A stretch of 64,000 nucleotides of DNA from Pseudomonas luteola NBRC 103146 (GTDB lineage Bacteria > Pseudomonadota > Gammaproteobacteria > Pseudomonadales > Pseudomonadaceae), in assembly GCF_002091675.1 (NCBI RefSeq), contig NZ_BDAE01000016.1, forward strand, positions 1 through 64,000. The letters are read 5' to 3'. Of this stretch, positions 8,694 through 17,033 are shown piece after piece (positions within the stretch are counted from its first letter, which is position 1; the number at the start of each line of letters is the position of its first letter). The notes beneath the pieces were generated by a model that was given only the letters and a program-made list of their open reading frames with translations, did no database searches and was not told where the DNA came from. The translations under genes were made by a program, and so were the position numbers.

Positions 8694-10112
8694 ATGTCCG
8701 TTCATATTGAAGAGCGATTTTCTGCTCGTCTGGCGTTACGTTGTGCGCATTGGGCTGAGCGCTGGTTCCCTGACTCCTGGGTCTTTGCCGCTGTCGCCGT
8801 GGTTGTGGTGGCGCTTGCCGCCACCCTGCTCGGTACACCGGCTTCAAGTACAGCCAAGGCATTTGGCGACGGATTCTGGAGCCTGATTCCCTTCACCATG
8901 CAAATGGCGTTTGTAGTGATCGGCGGCTACGTTGTGGCCAGCTCAGCGCCTGCGGCCCGCCTGATCGACTGGCTGGCTCGCATCCCACGCAATGGTCGGT
9001 CGGCTGTCTGCTGGGTAGCGCTCATTTCGATGCTGGCTTCTCTGCTCAATTGGGGGCTCAGCCTGGTCTTTGGAGGGCTCCTGGTAAGGGCCCTTGCCCG
9101 ACGTGTCGATTTGAAAATGGATTACCGGGCCGCAGGTGCAGCGGCCTATCTCGGGCTGGGCGCCGTATGGGCCTTGGGTCTGTCGTCCTCAGCGGCCCAG
9201 TTGCAGGCAAATCCGGGAAGCCTGCCCCCGTCTGTTCTGGCGATTACCGGTGTCATCCCCTTTACGGAAACCATTTTCCTCTGGCAGTCAGGCGTCATGC
9301 TGCTTGCGCTGATCGTGCTGTCGCTGATCATTGCATATGCTACTGCGCCTGGAGAATTGACTGCTCGTACTGCGCGTGAGTGTGGAGTCGACCCCGTACT
9401 GGAAACACCGGCTCGGCTAGTGCGAACACGCCCAGGCGAATGGCTGGAGCATAGCCCGCTTCTGACCATTATCATTGTGCTGCTAGCGCTGGGGTGGCTT
9501 TGGCAGGAGTTTGCTTCCAAGCCTGCCATTGAGGCCATTTCAGGGCTCAACACCTACAATCTGTTATTTCTGACGCTTGGTGCGCTTCTGCATTGGCGTC
9601 CTCGTCATTTTCTCGATGCAGTGGCGCGTGCTGTCCCGACCACTACTGGTGTCCTGATCCAGTTTCCCCTCTATGGCTCCATTGCTGCGATCATGACAAA
9701 GGCGACAGGAAGTGATGGTCAGACGCTTGCCCACCATATTTCCGCCTTCTTCGTTCAACTGGCCTCACACGATACATTTGCGGTCCTGATGGGCGTCTAT
9801 TCAGCTATCCTGGGTTTCTTTATTCCTTCAGGCGGGGGTAAATGGATCATCGAGGCGCCTTACGTCATGCAGGTTGCCAATGACTTGCACTACCACCTGG
9901 GCTGGGCAGTCCAGATCTACAACGCAGCTGAAGCGCTACCCAATTTGATAAACCCCTTTTATATGCTGCCTTTACTAGGCGTTCTGGGGCTCAAGGCGCG
10001 CGACCTTATCGGTTTTACCTTCATGCAGATGCTGGCGCATATTCCGTTGGTGCTGATTCTTTTATGGGCATTGGGGGCCACCCTGACGTATCTGCCACCA
10101 GTCATGCCTTGA
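8694..10112 (+). CDS. atoE: AtoE-family short-chain fatty acid transporter
   Basis: A 472-residue inner-membrane protein with about eleven to twelve hydrophobic helices. The order AERWFPDSWVFA, LIPFTMQMAFVVIGGYVVA, LNWGLSLVFGG and IPSGGGKWIIEAP matches the AtoE/short-chain fatty acid transporter family, which takes up acetoacetate and short-chain acids. AAGGAG stands 7 bases before the ATG. It is not next to other ato genes, so the physiological substrate is unsure; acetoacetate is a product of the homogentisate operon at 19-24 kb, which would make a functional link possible but unproven. Confidence 0.85.
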   Translation: MSVHIEERFSARLALRCAHWAERWFPDSWVFAAVAVVVVALAATLLGTPASSTAKAFGDGFWSLIPFTMQMAFVVIGGYVVASSAPAARLIDWLARIPRNGRSAVCWVALISMLASLLNWGLSLVFGGLLVRALARRVDLKMDYRAAGAAAYLGLGAVWALGLSSSAAQLQANPGSLPPSVLAITGVIPFTETIFLWQSGVMLLALIVLSLIIAYATAPGELTARTARECGVDPVLETPARLVRTRPGEWLEHSPLLTIIIVLLALGWLWQEFASKPAIEAISGLNTYNLLFLTLGALLHWRPRHFLDAVARAVPTTTGVLIQFPLYGSIAAIMTKATGSDGQTLAHHISAFFVQLASHDTFAVLMGVYSAILGFFIPSGGGKWIIEAPYVMQVANDLHYHLGWAVQIYNAAEALPNLINPFYMLPLLGVLGLKARDLIGFTFMQMLAHIPLVLILLWALGATLTYLPPVMP

Positions 10113-10201
10113 TGAATCCACCACAGATGATGAACGGTCGTTTGAACAGACGAGACAGCTGTACAGATTAAGTCCACCAATGTCATATTGATATCAAGTT
10201 T

Positions 10202-10229
10202 GCTAGCCACTTCTCATTTTGTGGCTAGC
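10202..10229. terminator. Hairpin after AtoE-type gene
   Basis: Perfect 9-bp arms GCTAGCCAC and GTGGCTAGC with a 10-nt loop, about 90 bases after the transporter stop. There is no T-run, so it may be a weak terminator, an mRNA-end stabiliser or an operator. Confidence 0.45.
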
Positions 10230-10476
10230 CCCCCTTACGCTCAAGAGCGCTATCTTCAAGTAGGTCCAGCTCTGGCTCCAGCATGTCTTTTAGAGGTAAA
10301 TAAGGTTGTTGTACTGCCTCGGCCTGTTCTTCACGGCGGTGGGTGTAACGTGTCTGCTTTACAAGCCCAATGACACAATGCTCCAGTTCGAAGGATACGG
10401 TCTCATCATCGTTTCTGTGTTTATTCTTCGAGAAGCCTTCCTGAGCAAAAAGCCTCCCAGGAATTGAGCTTGCCAT
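10225..10476 (-). CDS. Possible small hypothetical protein
   Basis: An 83-residue frame starting at the ATG at 10476, with GAGG 5 bases upstream. The second half is hydrophilic and charged (YTHRREEQAEAVQQ, then EPELDLLED) and ends in LERKGG. I do not recognise it. The frame stays open upstream to a GTG at 10665. Composition is compatible with coding but nothing else supports it. Confidence 0.3.
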   Translation of the reverse strand: MASSIPGRLFAQEGFSKNKHRNDDETVSFELEHCVIGLVKQTRYTHRREEQAEAVQQPYLPLKDMLEPELDLLEDSALERKGG

Positions 10477-10740
10477 AACGCCTCTGCCCGTCAGGCGCCT
10501 GCATGACACATTCATAAACGCTTGCCCTAAAGTCCATGCGACTTTTGAGCCTTTGAGCTTTGCTGCTGCCATTGATATCATCACGACATCAATCATAGGG
10601 GGCTCAGGCGCGGTCGTTGCGCAGCATGAACCTACCCATAACCGATACGGAATGAGTCTGGTCACGCGTGAGGTTACTGTTACTCACCATGCTGGAACAG
10701 GAATGGCTTTCTCTTCGCCTTTCAGAAAGCAAAAAGCAGG

Positions 10741-10893
10741 ATGCTGGATATGGACTTCTTTACTAACCTCACCACCCTTTGTACAACCCAGGTGTTAACG
10801 CCGGGCCGCCCTATTGCCTGCCTGGCCATAATAGGCCTTGTGGCTACAGGGGTTGCGATTCACACCGAGCTTAGACGGCATAAGGATGAATAA
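10741..10893 (+). CDS. Possible 47-50-residue single-helix membrane peptide
   Basis: ATG at 10741, or at 10750 with AGGA 8 bases upstream, opens a frame with one hydrophobic helix (ACLAIIGLVATGVAIHTEL) followed by a charged tail RRHKDE. This is the topology of small inner-membrane proteins. It lies in a cluster of tiny frames that leads to the BcsR-like gene at 11126. No homologue is recognised and the gap between genes is otherwise empty. Confidence 0.4.
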   Translation: MLDMDFFTNLTTLCTTQVLTPGRPIACLAIIGLVATGVAIHTELRRHKDE

Positions 10894-10955
10894 TCTGATC
10901 GCTTCCGTCCTGAACGCTTCATCCAGCTACTTACGTCCCAACGACGACCACTAGC

Positions 10956-11048
10956 ATGAGTGAATGGGATCCTGTGGACCTGCTGCTGATGGCCATTAGC
11001 GGACTATGCCTTCTGTCAGCGTTTGGCTTGATGGTGCTCTGGCACTGA
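10956..11048 (+). CDS. Possible 30-residue membrane peptide
   Basis: The frame MSEWDPVDLLLMAISGLCLL continues to a stop at 11046 and is almost entirely one membrane helix with an acidic N-terminus and a WH end. BcsF of cellulose loci is also a very short single-helix protein, and a BcsR-like gene lies 78 bases downstream, but sequence similarity is too weak to name it. No good ribosome-binding site is seen. Confidence 0.35.
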   Translation: MSEWDPVDLLLMAISGLCLLSAFGLMVLWH

Positions 11049-11125
11049 TGGTCTGGCACGCCGGTTGCTGCAGGCAACAGTGTAATGACCGTTGCGTCAA
11101 ATAATCTGTCAGCCTGGAAACCACG

Positions 11126-11353
11126 ATGAACGCTCTTCAAGTACTCGACGCTTCCATCCATACATTGGATACCCGTGAGGACGTCACTAATCTGGCCAAA
11201 TGCTTTGATTTGCAAGGGTTGCAGTATCTTGAAATCCAGGCTGTCCAAAACTTTCAGTCAGCGATGGCACATTGGCCATTGTTGATGGAAACCCTTCAGC
11301 CGTCGCTGGTCGGTTACGAGACGATCATCAATCCGCTTCCAGCCTATCTCTGA
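11126..11353 (+). CDS. BcsR-like small protein
   Basis: A 75-residue protein. Residues 18-58 run D-V-x-x-L-x-x-x-F-x-L-x-x-L-x-Y-x-x-I, then A and WPLLMETLQ, which parallels the cellulose biosynthesis protein BcsR (L..AF.L.DIDY.DI, then A.L.RWPLL.E). In E. coli BcsR partners BcsQ in cellulose export and localisation. Here no bcsA, bcsB, bcsQ, bcsE or bcsG is in view, so it is an orphan or serves another polysaccharide system. GGAAA precedes the ATG by about 7 bases. The match is my recollection of the family pattern, not a database search. Confidence 0.6.
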   Translation: MNALQVLDASIHTLDTREDVTNLAKCFDLQGLQYLEIQAVQNFQSAMAHWPLLMETLQPSLVGYETIINPLPAYL

Positions 11354-11460
11354 TAAGGCTGAAGCGGATCCGCATGGCATAGAAAAGAGCAGTACCGCGG
11401 ATATATCGGCAGAAATAGCTCTCTTCTGGCTATTTATTTTTATTCGGAAGGCGTTAGCAA

Positions 11461-11491
11461 GTGAGTGGCCTGAAGCCCTCAGACCACTCAC
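11461..11491 (-). terminator. Terminator after TauE/SafE gene
   Basis: GTGAGTGG and CCACTCAC arms extend inwards by CTGA/TCAG past one mismatch to a 5-nt loop. It lies 10 bases beyond the stop of the minus-strand exporter gene. Confidence 0.65.
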
Positions 11492-11500
11492 AAGGAGAGG

Positions 11501-12286
11501 TCAGAGCAGTTTGTACCCGATCACCATCAGCATAACGGCAAGGCACGGACGCAATATTCCATCGGGAATTCGACCGGAAAGGTGACTGCCCATAAAGATG
11601 CCTGGCAGTGAGCCCATCAGCAGATAGCCTAGAATAGGCCAATCCATGTTGCCCATGCTGGCATGGCCCAGTCCTGCAATCAGCGTCAAAGGTACGGCAT
11701 GTGCGATTTCTGTACCTACCAGGCGTCGAGTAGCCAGGAAGGGATATAGCATGAACAGCGCCACGGTCCCTAAAGCGCCTGCGCCAATGGACGTCAGCGT
11801 CACCATGGCGCCAAGCACAACACCTGTGATGAATGTCAGCGTATTGAGCTTTTTCGGGCTCAAGTGAAAGCTGTCATTGGCATGCCGGCCTACAAAGGCA
11901 AACAACTGTTTCTTGAAAAGAATGGCAAAGGCTGTCATGAACAGAACAATACCCAAACCATGCTTGATGATCGCATTTAGCGCCTGCGGATCGGAGTGCA
12001 AGCGGCTCAACAACCACAGTGTTAATGCAGCGGCCGGCAGACTTCCCAGCGCCAGCCAGCCTGTCACAGACCAGTCGATATTCTTGTTGCGCTGATGCAC
12101 CCAGACACCGCCTGCCTTTGTCACCGCGGCATACAGCAGATCAGTTCCTACGGCAGCGGCCGGATTGATGCCAAACCACAATAGGATAGGAGTCATCAGG
12201 GAACCACCGCCTACGCCTGTCATCCCAACAATAAAGCCGACCACCAAGCCTGCGACAACAAAACCTCCAGCGCCGAAATCCATCAT
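11501..12286 (-). CDS. TauE/SafE-family sulfite/sulfonate exporter-like permease
   Basis: A 261-residue inner-membrane protein with about eight helices in two halves. The N-terminal GLVVGFIVGMTGVGGGSLMTP is the TauE/SafE signature (PF01925), repeated in weaker form as VLGAMVTLTSIGAGALGT. Family members export sulfite, sulfoacetate or other organosulfur anions, but many have no known substrate. AGGAAGTG stands directly before a run of start codons (GTG at 12289, ATG at 12286 and 12283); I use 12286. No sulfur-metabolism gene is adjacent, so substrate is undetermined. Confidence 0.88.
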   Translation of the reverse strand: MMDFGAGGFVVAGLVVGFIVGMTGVGGGSLMTPILLWFGINPAAAVGTDLLYAAVTKAGGVWVHQRNKNIDWSVTGWLALGSLPAAALTLWLLSRLHSDPQALNAIIKHGLGIVLFMTAFAILFKKQLFAFVGRHANDSFHLSPKKLNTLTFITGVVLGAMVTLTSIGAGALGTVALFMLYPFLATRRLVGTEIAHAVPLTLIAGLGHASMGNMDWPILGYLLMGSLPGIFMGSHLSGRIPDGILRPCLAVMLMVIGYKLL

Positions 12287-12456
12287 CACTTCCTAAAGAC
12301 ACATGTTCTGCAAAAACCGGCACGCAGCATAACGACTTATAAAGAGCTCGCTTATATAAATATGATCTTGCTTATAACCATTTAATTTAAAAAAGGCACA
12401 GCCATCCTCCATTAATCCCATGGAACGTCCATTTTCCTACGCAGTCATACACGTTA

Positions 12457-12473
12457 GTATATGGATCATATAC
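12457..12473. promoter_or_regulatory. Palindromic operator candidate upstream of parD-like/map operon
   Basis: GTATATG-GAT-CATATAC, perfect 7-bp arms with a 3-base centre, ends 20 bases before the start of the ParD-like gene. Antitoxin-family proteins usually autoregulate by binding such a site. Confidence 0.55.
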
Positions 12474-12493
12474 ATTTCATATAGGGTGAATGG

Positions 12494-12760
12494 ATGGGTA
12501 TTGTCAAAGTCTCGGAAGGTATGCATGAAAACCTGCGTATCGCCAGTAATGCACTTTGCCGCTCCATCAATGCTCAGGCGGAGCACTGGCTACGAGTAGG
12601 CATGCTGGCGGAGCTCTATCCTGAGCTGAATCATCGGGATATCTGCAAGCTGCTGATCAGTCTGGAGCAACAAGGCGGTTTTGACCTGAACTGCCTGAGC
12701 GCGATGGAAGATGCCCCACACGTCCAAGCAACAATCAAACAGGCGGGAGCCGGACAATGA
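12494..12760 (+). CDS. ParD-like antitoxin-family protein
   Basis: An 88-residue protein starting MGIVKVSEGMHENLRIASNA, with RSINAQAEHWLRVGMLAEL in the middle, the signature of the ParD_like family (PF11903), described as antitoxin-like ribbon-helix-helix proteins. The short beta strand at residues 3-6 and the two helices fit an RHH fold. There is no ParE-like toxin; the stop overlaps the start of a methionine aminopeptidase gene (ATGA), so the two are translationally coupled. AGGGTG lies about 7 bases before the ATG. A palindrome at 12457 may be its autoregulatory site. Confidence 0.85.
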   Translation: MGIVKVSEGMHENLRIASNALCRSINAQAEHWLRVGMLAELYPELNHRDICKLLISLEQQGGFDLNCLSAMEDAPHVQATIKQAGAGQ

Positions 12761-13548
12761 GAAAAGCGGTTTCGATAAAGACACCTGAAGAAATTGCCAT
12801 GGCGCGCAAGGCAGGCAAGCTGGCAGCCGATGTGCTAGCGATGATTGCCGAGCATGTGAAACCTGGCGTAACGACCGAAGAGCTAGACCGCTTGTGTCAT
12901 GACTATATCGTAAACGTACAAAAAGCCGTTCCGGCCAATATTGGTTATCACGGATTTCCGAAAACGGTCTGCACTTCAGTCAATCATGTGATCTGCCACG
13001 GTATTCCTTCTTCTGAGACGCTGAAGGATGGCGATATCGTCAATATCGATGTAGCGGTCATCAAGGATGGCTGGTACGGCGATACCAGTCGCATGTACTT
13101 TGTAGGGGAGCCCTCTGCTCAGGCACGCCGCCTAGTGGAAACGACTTACGAAGCCATGTGTGCAGGTATTCGTGAGGTCAAGCCCGGCGCAACGCTGGGA
13201 GACATCGGTCATGCGATCCAGACCGTCGCGCACCGTGACGGCTTTAGTGTCGTTCGTGAATACTGCGGGCACGGTATCGGTAAGGTTTACCACGACGAGC
13301 CTCAGGTGCTGCACTTTGGCAACCGTGGCGAAGGGATGAAGCTGCGTACAGGAATGATGTTTACCATCGAGCCTATGCTCAATGCCGGCAAGCACCAGAC
13401 CAAGACTCTAGGTGATGGCTGGACGGTCATTACCAAGGATCGTTCGCTCTCGGCGCAATGGGAGCATATGGTTGTTGTGACAGAGAGCGGGTTTGAAGTG
13501 CTAACGCCATGGCCAGATAGCCCCAGCGGTTATACCCCCATCGTCTAA
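12757..13548 (+). CDS. map: Type I methionine aminopeptidase
   Basis: A 263-residue cytosolic metalloprotease that removes the initiator Met. The metal ligands are visible in order: Asp in VNIDVAVIKDGWYGD (two), His in CGHGIGKVYHDEP, Glu in TIEPML and Glu in QWEHMVVV. Length fits the bacterial type I enzyme. It is not in the usual housekeeping position upstream of rpsB-tsf but forms an overlapping operon with a ParD-like gene, so it is probably a second map paralogue. An internal hairpin region at 13566-13591 may terminate the transcript. Confidence 0.95.
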   Translation: MRKAVSIKTPEEIAMARKAGKLAADVLAMIAEHVKPGVTTEELDRLCHDYIVNVQKAVPANIGYHGFPKTVCTSVNHVICHGIPSSETLKDGDIVNIDVAVIKDGWYGDTSRMYFVGEPSAQARRLVETTYEAMCAGIREVKPGATLGDIGHAIQTVAHRDGFSVVREYCGHGIGKVYHDEPQVLHFGNRGEGMKLRTGMMFTIEPMLNAGKHQTKTLGDGWTVITKDRSLSAQWEHMVVVTESGFEVLTPWPDSPSGYTPIV

Positions 13549-13565
13549 TTGGCGATGACACGGTC

Positions 13566-13591
13566 GGCAGGGGTGCGATGGGCGCCCTGCC
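13566..13591. terminator. Hairpin between convergent map and lipoprotein genes
   Basis: GGCAGGG and CCCTGCC arms around a 12-nt loop with further internal pairing. It lies in the 50-base gap between two convergent genes and could serve both; T-runs are poor. Confidence 0.5.
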
Positions 13592-13598
13592 AGGATGA

Positions 13599-13898
13599 TT
13601 ATTGTGCCTGGGTACGGGTTGCTTTGTCTGGATGTGTCGAGCTTACCGCTGACTCATTAGACAACGCCGCATCTGCCTTTTGCTGATCTTCAACCGCTTC
13701 TTGCTTCTGCTCCTGCGCAGCGTTGGTATGTGTCTGTCGCTCGGCAGGATTCTCAGCTGCTGCCGCTTTTTCCTGATGTTCCTGGGCATTCTGCGTATGC
13801 TGGGCAGCGTCCTGCGCCTTCTGCTCGGAAGGTTTGTCACAGCCCGCCAAGGGAAGTAGAAGGGCAGTCATTACGGCAACGGATAGATACTTCAACAT
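13599..13898 (-). CDS. Small low-complexity lipoprotein
   Basis: A 99-residue protein with a short hydrophobic signal and lipobox LAGC (Cys20). The mature part is almost all Ala, Gln, Glu, Asn, Lys and His, and is expected to be helical and possibly coiled-coil (AAQHTQNAQEHQEKAAAAE). It should be a diacyl/triacyl lipid-anchored periplasmic protein; the residue after Cys is Asp, which favours inner-membrane retention by the E. coli +2 rule, although that rule is not strict in Pseudomonas. Function unknown. It is encoded alone. Confidence 0.75.
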   Translation of the reverse strand: MLKYLSVAVMTALLLPLAGCDKPSEQKAQDAAQHTQNAQEHQEKAAAAENPAERQTHTNAAQEQKQEAVEDQQKADAALSNESAVSSTHPDKATRTQAQ

Positions 13899-14002
13899 GG
13901 ATAACTCAACTTATCAGCTAAAACGTCATCCGCTTGGAATACCGATTACTCGTTGAGTTTCTTCCTAACCGTAACAATTTATTGATTAGCTAACTAATTT
14001 CC

Positions 14003-15676
14003 TTACAGGCGAAACCGCTGGACCGTCCGGTTAAGCTCCGAGGCCAATGCAAGCAACTCTATACTGGAGCGACTGGTTTGCATTGCACCTGTCGCCGTCT
14101 GGGTAGACAACGTTCGAATACTGGCCAGGGCGCTATCGACAATATGCGCAATCTGAACCTGCTCATTAGCGCCTGCTGCAATGGCTCTATTCTGCTCACG
14201 AATAGCCTCGCTGGCAATAGTAATCTCGAGCAGTGCCCGGTCAGTCGCTTCCGCCTGCTGCAAGGTATGACAGGCGTGCTCTGCAGAGGATTGAAGACTG
14301 GCAACGTTCTGTTGAGTACCTTGATTCACGTCATGGACCAACGCTTCGATTTCGTTGGTGGAGGCTCGCGTACGTAGTGCCAGGGCACGCACTTCATCGG
14401 CTACCACAGCAAAGCCTCTGCCCTGCTCACCGGCGCGTGCAGCCTCAATGGCCGCGTTCAAGGCAAGCAGGTTGGTCTGTTCCGAAACAGATCGAATGAC
14501 ATCCAGTATTCGGGTAACGCTCTGCGTCTTTTCAGCCAGCCCGGCCGCCTGCTCGGAAGCCCCTAATACACTGCCTGCCAATTGCTTGATGGAGGCAATG
14601 GTGTCGGTAAGCTCGCGTTTGCCCAATATGGCGGCCTCGCTGGAGGCAAGCGAATTCTGTGAGGTATTGGCAGCGCTAAGCGCAACCTCTTCTACAGCCT
14701 GGCTCATTTGCGCCATAGCCTCAACGGCCTGGCTTACCTCATGGTTTTGCTGTTGCAGATGGGAAGCGCTGCTTTCCATGACAGCGCTCATCTCATGCGC
14801 GGCAGTAGTAAGCTGTGAAGACGCTGACTCGATATGTGACAGCGTCTCGTGCAGACTACCCTGCATGCGCGCCAGTGCCTGCAACAGCCGAGCCGCCTCG
14901 TCTTTACCTTGCGACTGAATAGACTGACTCAGATCTCCCTCAGCAATGATCTCGGTGATCGCCACAGCCTGTCGCAAGGGCACCAGTATGCTGACACTTA
15001 GCCGCCAGGCCAAGATCATCATGAGTGCCAGCACTGTCCCAATAGTGACAAGGGCAATCAAGCGCGTCTGTTGATAATGCGCCTGTGCCGAGGTGATGGA
15101 TTGGGCAGCACTCTGCTTATTCAACTCTCTCAACAACTGCACCTGCATATCCATCAGATCGCCCTGCATGCTCAAGGTCGTATCAGAAAGCATATGCGCA
15201 TCCTGGGCCCTGCCCTGTTCAATCAGCCCCATCTCATCTCGCAGACCCGAAAGAAAAACCTGGTAGGCGTCCTGAAGCGCCCTGATTGAGTCGCGCTGGG
15301 TAGCATCCGAAGCCTGTTGCGAATAGAGTTGGAAGTTCTGCTCAAGTTGTCCCGTTAGCTGCTCGACGGCAATCTTCCCATTGATCAATACCGATGGATC
15401 TTCCGTAGTGGTCAGAAATCGCAGGGATTCTGTGCGTAGTTTGCCCAGATCAATTGCAATCGCATCCGCCAGTGCAATGTTGGCAAGCGCTCCGCTTTCG
15501 ATCATCTCGCCCTGCTGGCGAATCTCGTGCATCTGTATAAGACAGAAGCTGCCCAACCCTACGAGCAGCGCGGCCGTAACCCCAAAGCAGACAATCAGGC
15601 GATTCCTGATGCCCATACGGCGCAGAAGTGGAAGGGATGCAGAAGACTTGAAAAAGCGCAGGACACTTAATGGCAT
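14003..15676 (-). CDS. Methyl-accepting chemotaxis protein, four-helix-bundle sensor type
   Basis: About 557 residues: membrane helix near 28-48, periplasmic helical sensor to about 195, second helix ([21 protein letters not shown]), HAMP, and a signalling domain with the tip [25 protein letters not shown] split by conserved methylation helices. Overall order is the same as the receptor at 4239, but the sensor sequence differs, so the ligand probably does too. The start is ATG at 15676 or GTG at 15682; neither has a strong Shine-Dalgarno. Unlike the other two receptors in the window I could not find a good FliA promoter upstream. Confidence 0.92.
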   Translation of the reverse strand: MPLSVLRFFKSSASLPLLRRMGIRNRLIVCFGVTAALLVGLGSFCLIQMHEIRQQGEMIESGALANIALADAIAIDLGKLRTESLRFLTTTEDPSVLINGKIAVEQLTGQLEQNFQLYSQQASDATQRDSIRALQDAYQVFLSGLRDEMGLIEQGRAQDAHMLSDTTLSMQGDLMDMQVQLLRELNKQSAAQSITSAQAHYQQTRLIALVTIGTVLALMMILAWRLSVSILVPLRQAVAITEIIAEGDLSQSIQSQGKDEAARLLQALARMQGSLHETLSHIESASSQLTTAAHEMSAVMESSASHLQQQNHEVSQAVEAMAQMSQAVEEVALSAANTSQNSLASSEAAILGKRELTDTIASIKQLAGSVLGASEQAAGLAEKTQSVTRILDVIRSVSEQTNLLALNAAIEAARAGEQGRGFAVVADEVRALALRTRASTNEIEALVHDVNQGTQQNVASLQSSAEHACHTLQQAEATDRALLEITIASEAIREQNRAIAAGANEQVQIAHIVDSALASIRTLSTQTATGAMQTSRSSIELLALASELNRTVQRFRL

Positions 15677-15872
15677 GTTCACGGAACGACGACAACCATG
15701 GCAATAAAGACTGCCCCGCTTATATCAGCCGATCATGATAGCTTAATGACAGCCCATCCCCCCCTGCCTGGCTGTCGTCGGCCTGCCTATAATAAAGAAA
15801 GCCTACAGACCAGCACTGCCAGGCCTTTCAACCCAGCAATGCTGGCAGAGAGCAAATTTGAACCCTTCCTGA

Positions 15873-17033
15873 TCAGTGTTGGGTCAACGTAGCTGTATTG
15901 CTCAGCCCGGTCTGCATCAAGGTTGCCTGATTACCCTGCCCGGTGCGCTCTAACGTAACAGACAGGCCTGACCCTTGCTGGGTTAGCTGGAAGTTGTCAT
16001 TGATGGTCTGGCGTTGTGTGAGGCTCATGTAGTTGTCATCGCCTATCTGCGATACATCCAGGGAGCTATTCTCAACGCCGGCCTGCACCAGATCCATGGT
16101 GTTTCCATTGCCATCTTGTGTAGCAATGATGCTGTTTGAACCGCTGGTGGCAGATTGGCTGACCGTCATGATGTTGTCATCACCCAACTGATTGGTAGTC
16201 AGGCTTGCACCGGCGGAACCAAAGTAAATACTAGCACGCCCTCCCTGATCAACCGTGACGCTATTATTATTACCGTTCTGGGTAAGCCGTGCTGTAGCGT
16301 TCAGAGACTGCTCGACTGTCGCCGTGTTGCCGTCGCCATACTGAGTTACCCGCGCAAAAATACTGCCCACATCAACATCTTTGGGACTGACGCCATACTG
16401 CTGGAGCTGGACACTGTTTGCGTTGCCTTGCTGTTCGACAGCACTGGATACATTCATATCTCGCTGTATAGCGGTGATCTGGTTAGTATCACCCGTCTGG
16501 GTAGCAGTAAATCCACTCAGGAAGCCATCCGTCCCCTGCTCCAGGTTAATGATATTGTTGTTACCAATGGACGTTGTGTTAATTGTTGCAGCACCAGAGG
16601 TGGTACGTGTCAAGGTATGAATGTTCCCTGTACCATTTTGCTCTCCTGTCACAGAGCCGCTGCCATAATACGTTGTATCATTTAACGTGTACTGGTTAGC
16701 ACTGCCCGCTTGCGTCAGGGTTACTTCGTTCTCACCGCTTTGGTAGATGTTGGCAACCTGGTTATCTCCTCCTTGCGTTACTGTTACTCTAGCATCCTCA
16801 GTCGCTTCGTCCTGATAGACCGTGGCGGAATGGCCGGTCCCATCCTGTTCGATACGCTGATAGCTGTTGTTACCCAACTGAGTTTGCTGCGCCTGATGGG
16901 ACGTACCGGTTTGAACCAGCTCTGCCGTATTGCCATCACCAGCCTGGTTAATTTCCGATACATGCATTTGAGCAACAGCAGAGGCAGAGATAAAGGCCAT
17001 GGAAATGGCCGCAAGCATGTTGAAACGACGCAT
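15873..17033 (-). CDS. Large curlin-repeat (functional amyloid-like) secreted protein
   Basis: A 386-residue protein with a Sec signal peptide (cleavage after AVA, residue 21). The mature part is a long run of degenerate curlin-type repeats of the form x-x-Q-x-G-x-x-N-x-A/S-x-V/L, for example INQAGDGNTAELVQTG, VTQYGDGNTATVEQ, LTQNGNNNSVTVDQ and TQDGNGNTMDLVQAG. CsgA and CsgB of curli have about five such repeats; this protein has far more. It is therefore predicted to form an extracellular beta-rich fibre or surface layer. No csgB, csgE, csgF, csgG or csgD is adjacent, so its export partner must lie elsewhere. AAGGAA precedes the ATG by about 8 bases. Confidence 0.85.
   Translation of the reverse strand: MRRFNMLAAISMAFISASAVAQMHVSEINQAGDGNTAELVQTGTSHQAQQTQLGNNSYQRIEQDGTGHSATVYQDEATEDARVTVTQGGDNQVANIYQSGENEVTLTQAGSANQYTLNDTTYYGSGSVTGEQNGTGNIHTLTRTTSGAATINTTSIGNNNIINLEQGTDGFLSGFTATQTGDTNQITAIQRDMNVSSAVEQQGNANSVQLQQYGVSPKDVDVGSIFARVTQYGDGNTATVEQSLNATARLTQNGNNNSVTVDQGGRASIYFGSAGASLTTNQLGDDNIMTVSQSATSGSNSIIATQDGNGNTMDLVQAGVENSSLDVSQIGDDNYMSLTQRQTINDNFQLTQQGSGLSVTLERTGQGNQATLMQTGLSNTATLTQH

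Noticed and set aside
10553-10798. 81-codon + frame overlapping other small frames
   Set aside because: It has low-quality composition and no ribosome-binding site, and it overlaps the better membrane-peptide candidate.
16155-16685. 176-codon + frame inside the curlin-repeat gene
   Set aside because: It mirrors the repetitive codons of the real gene on the other strand.
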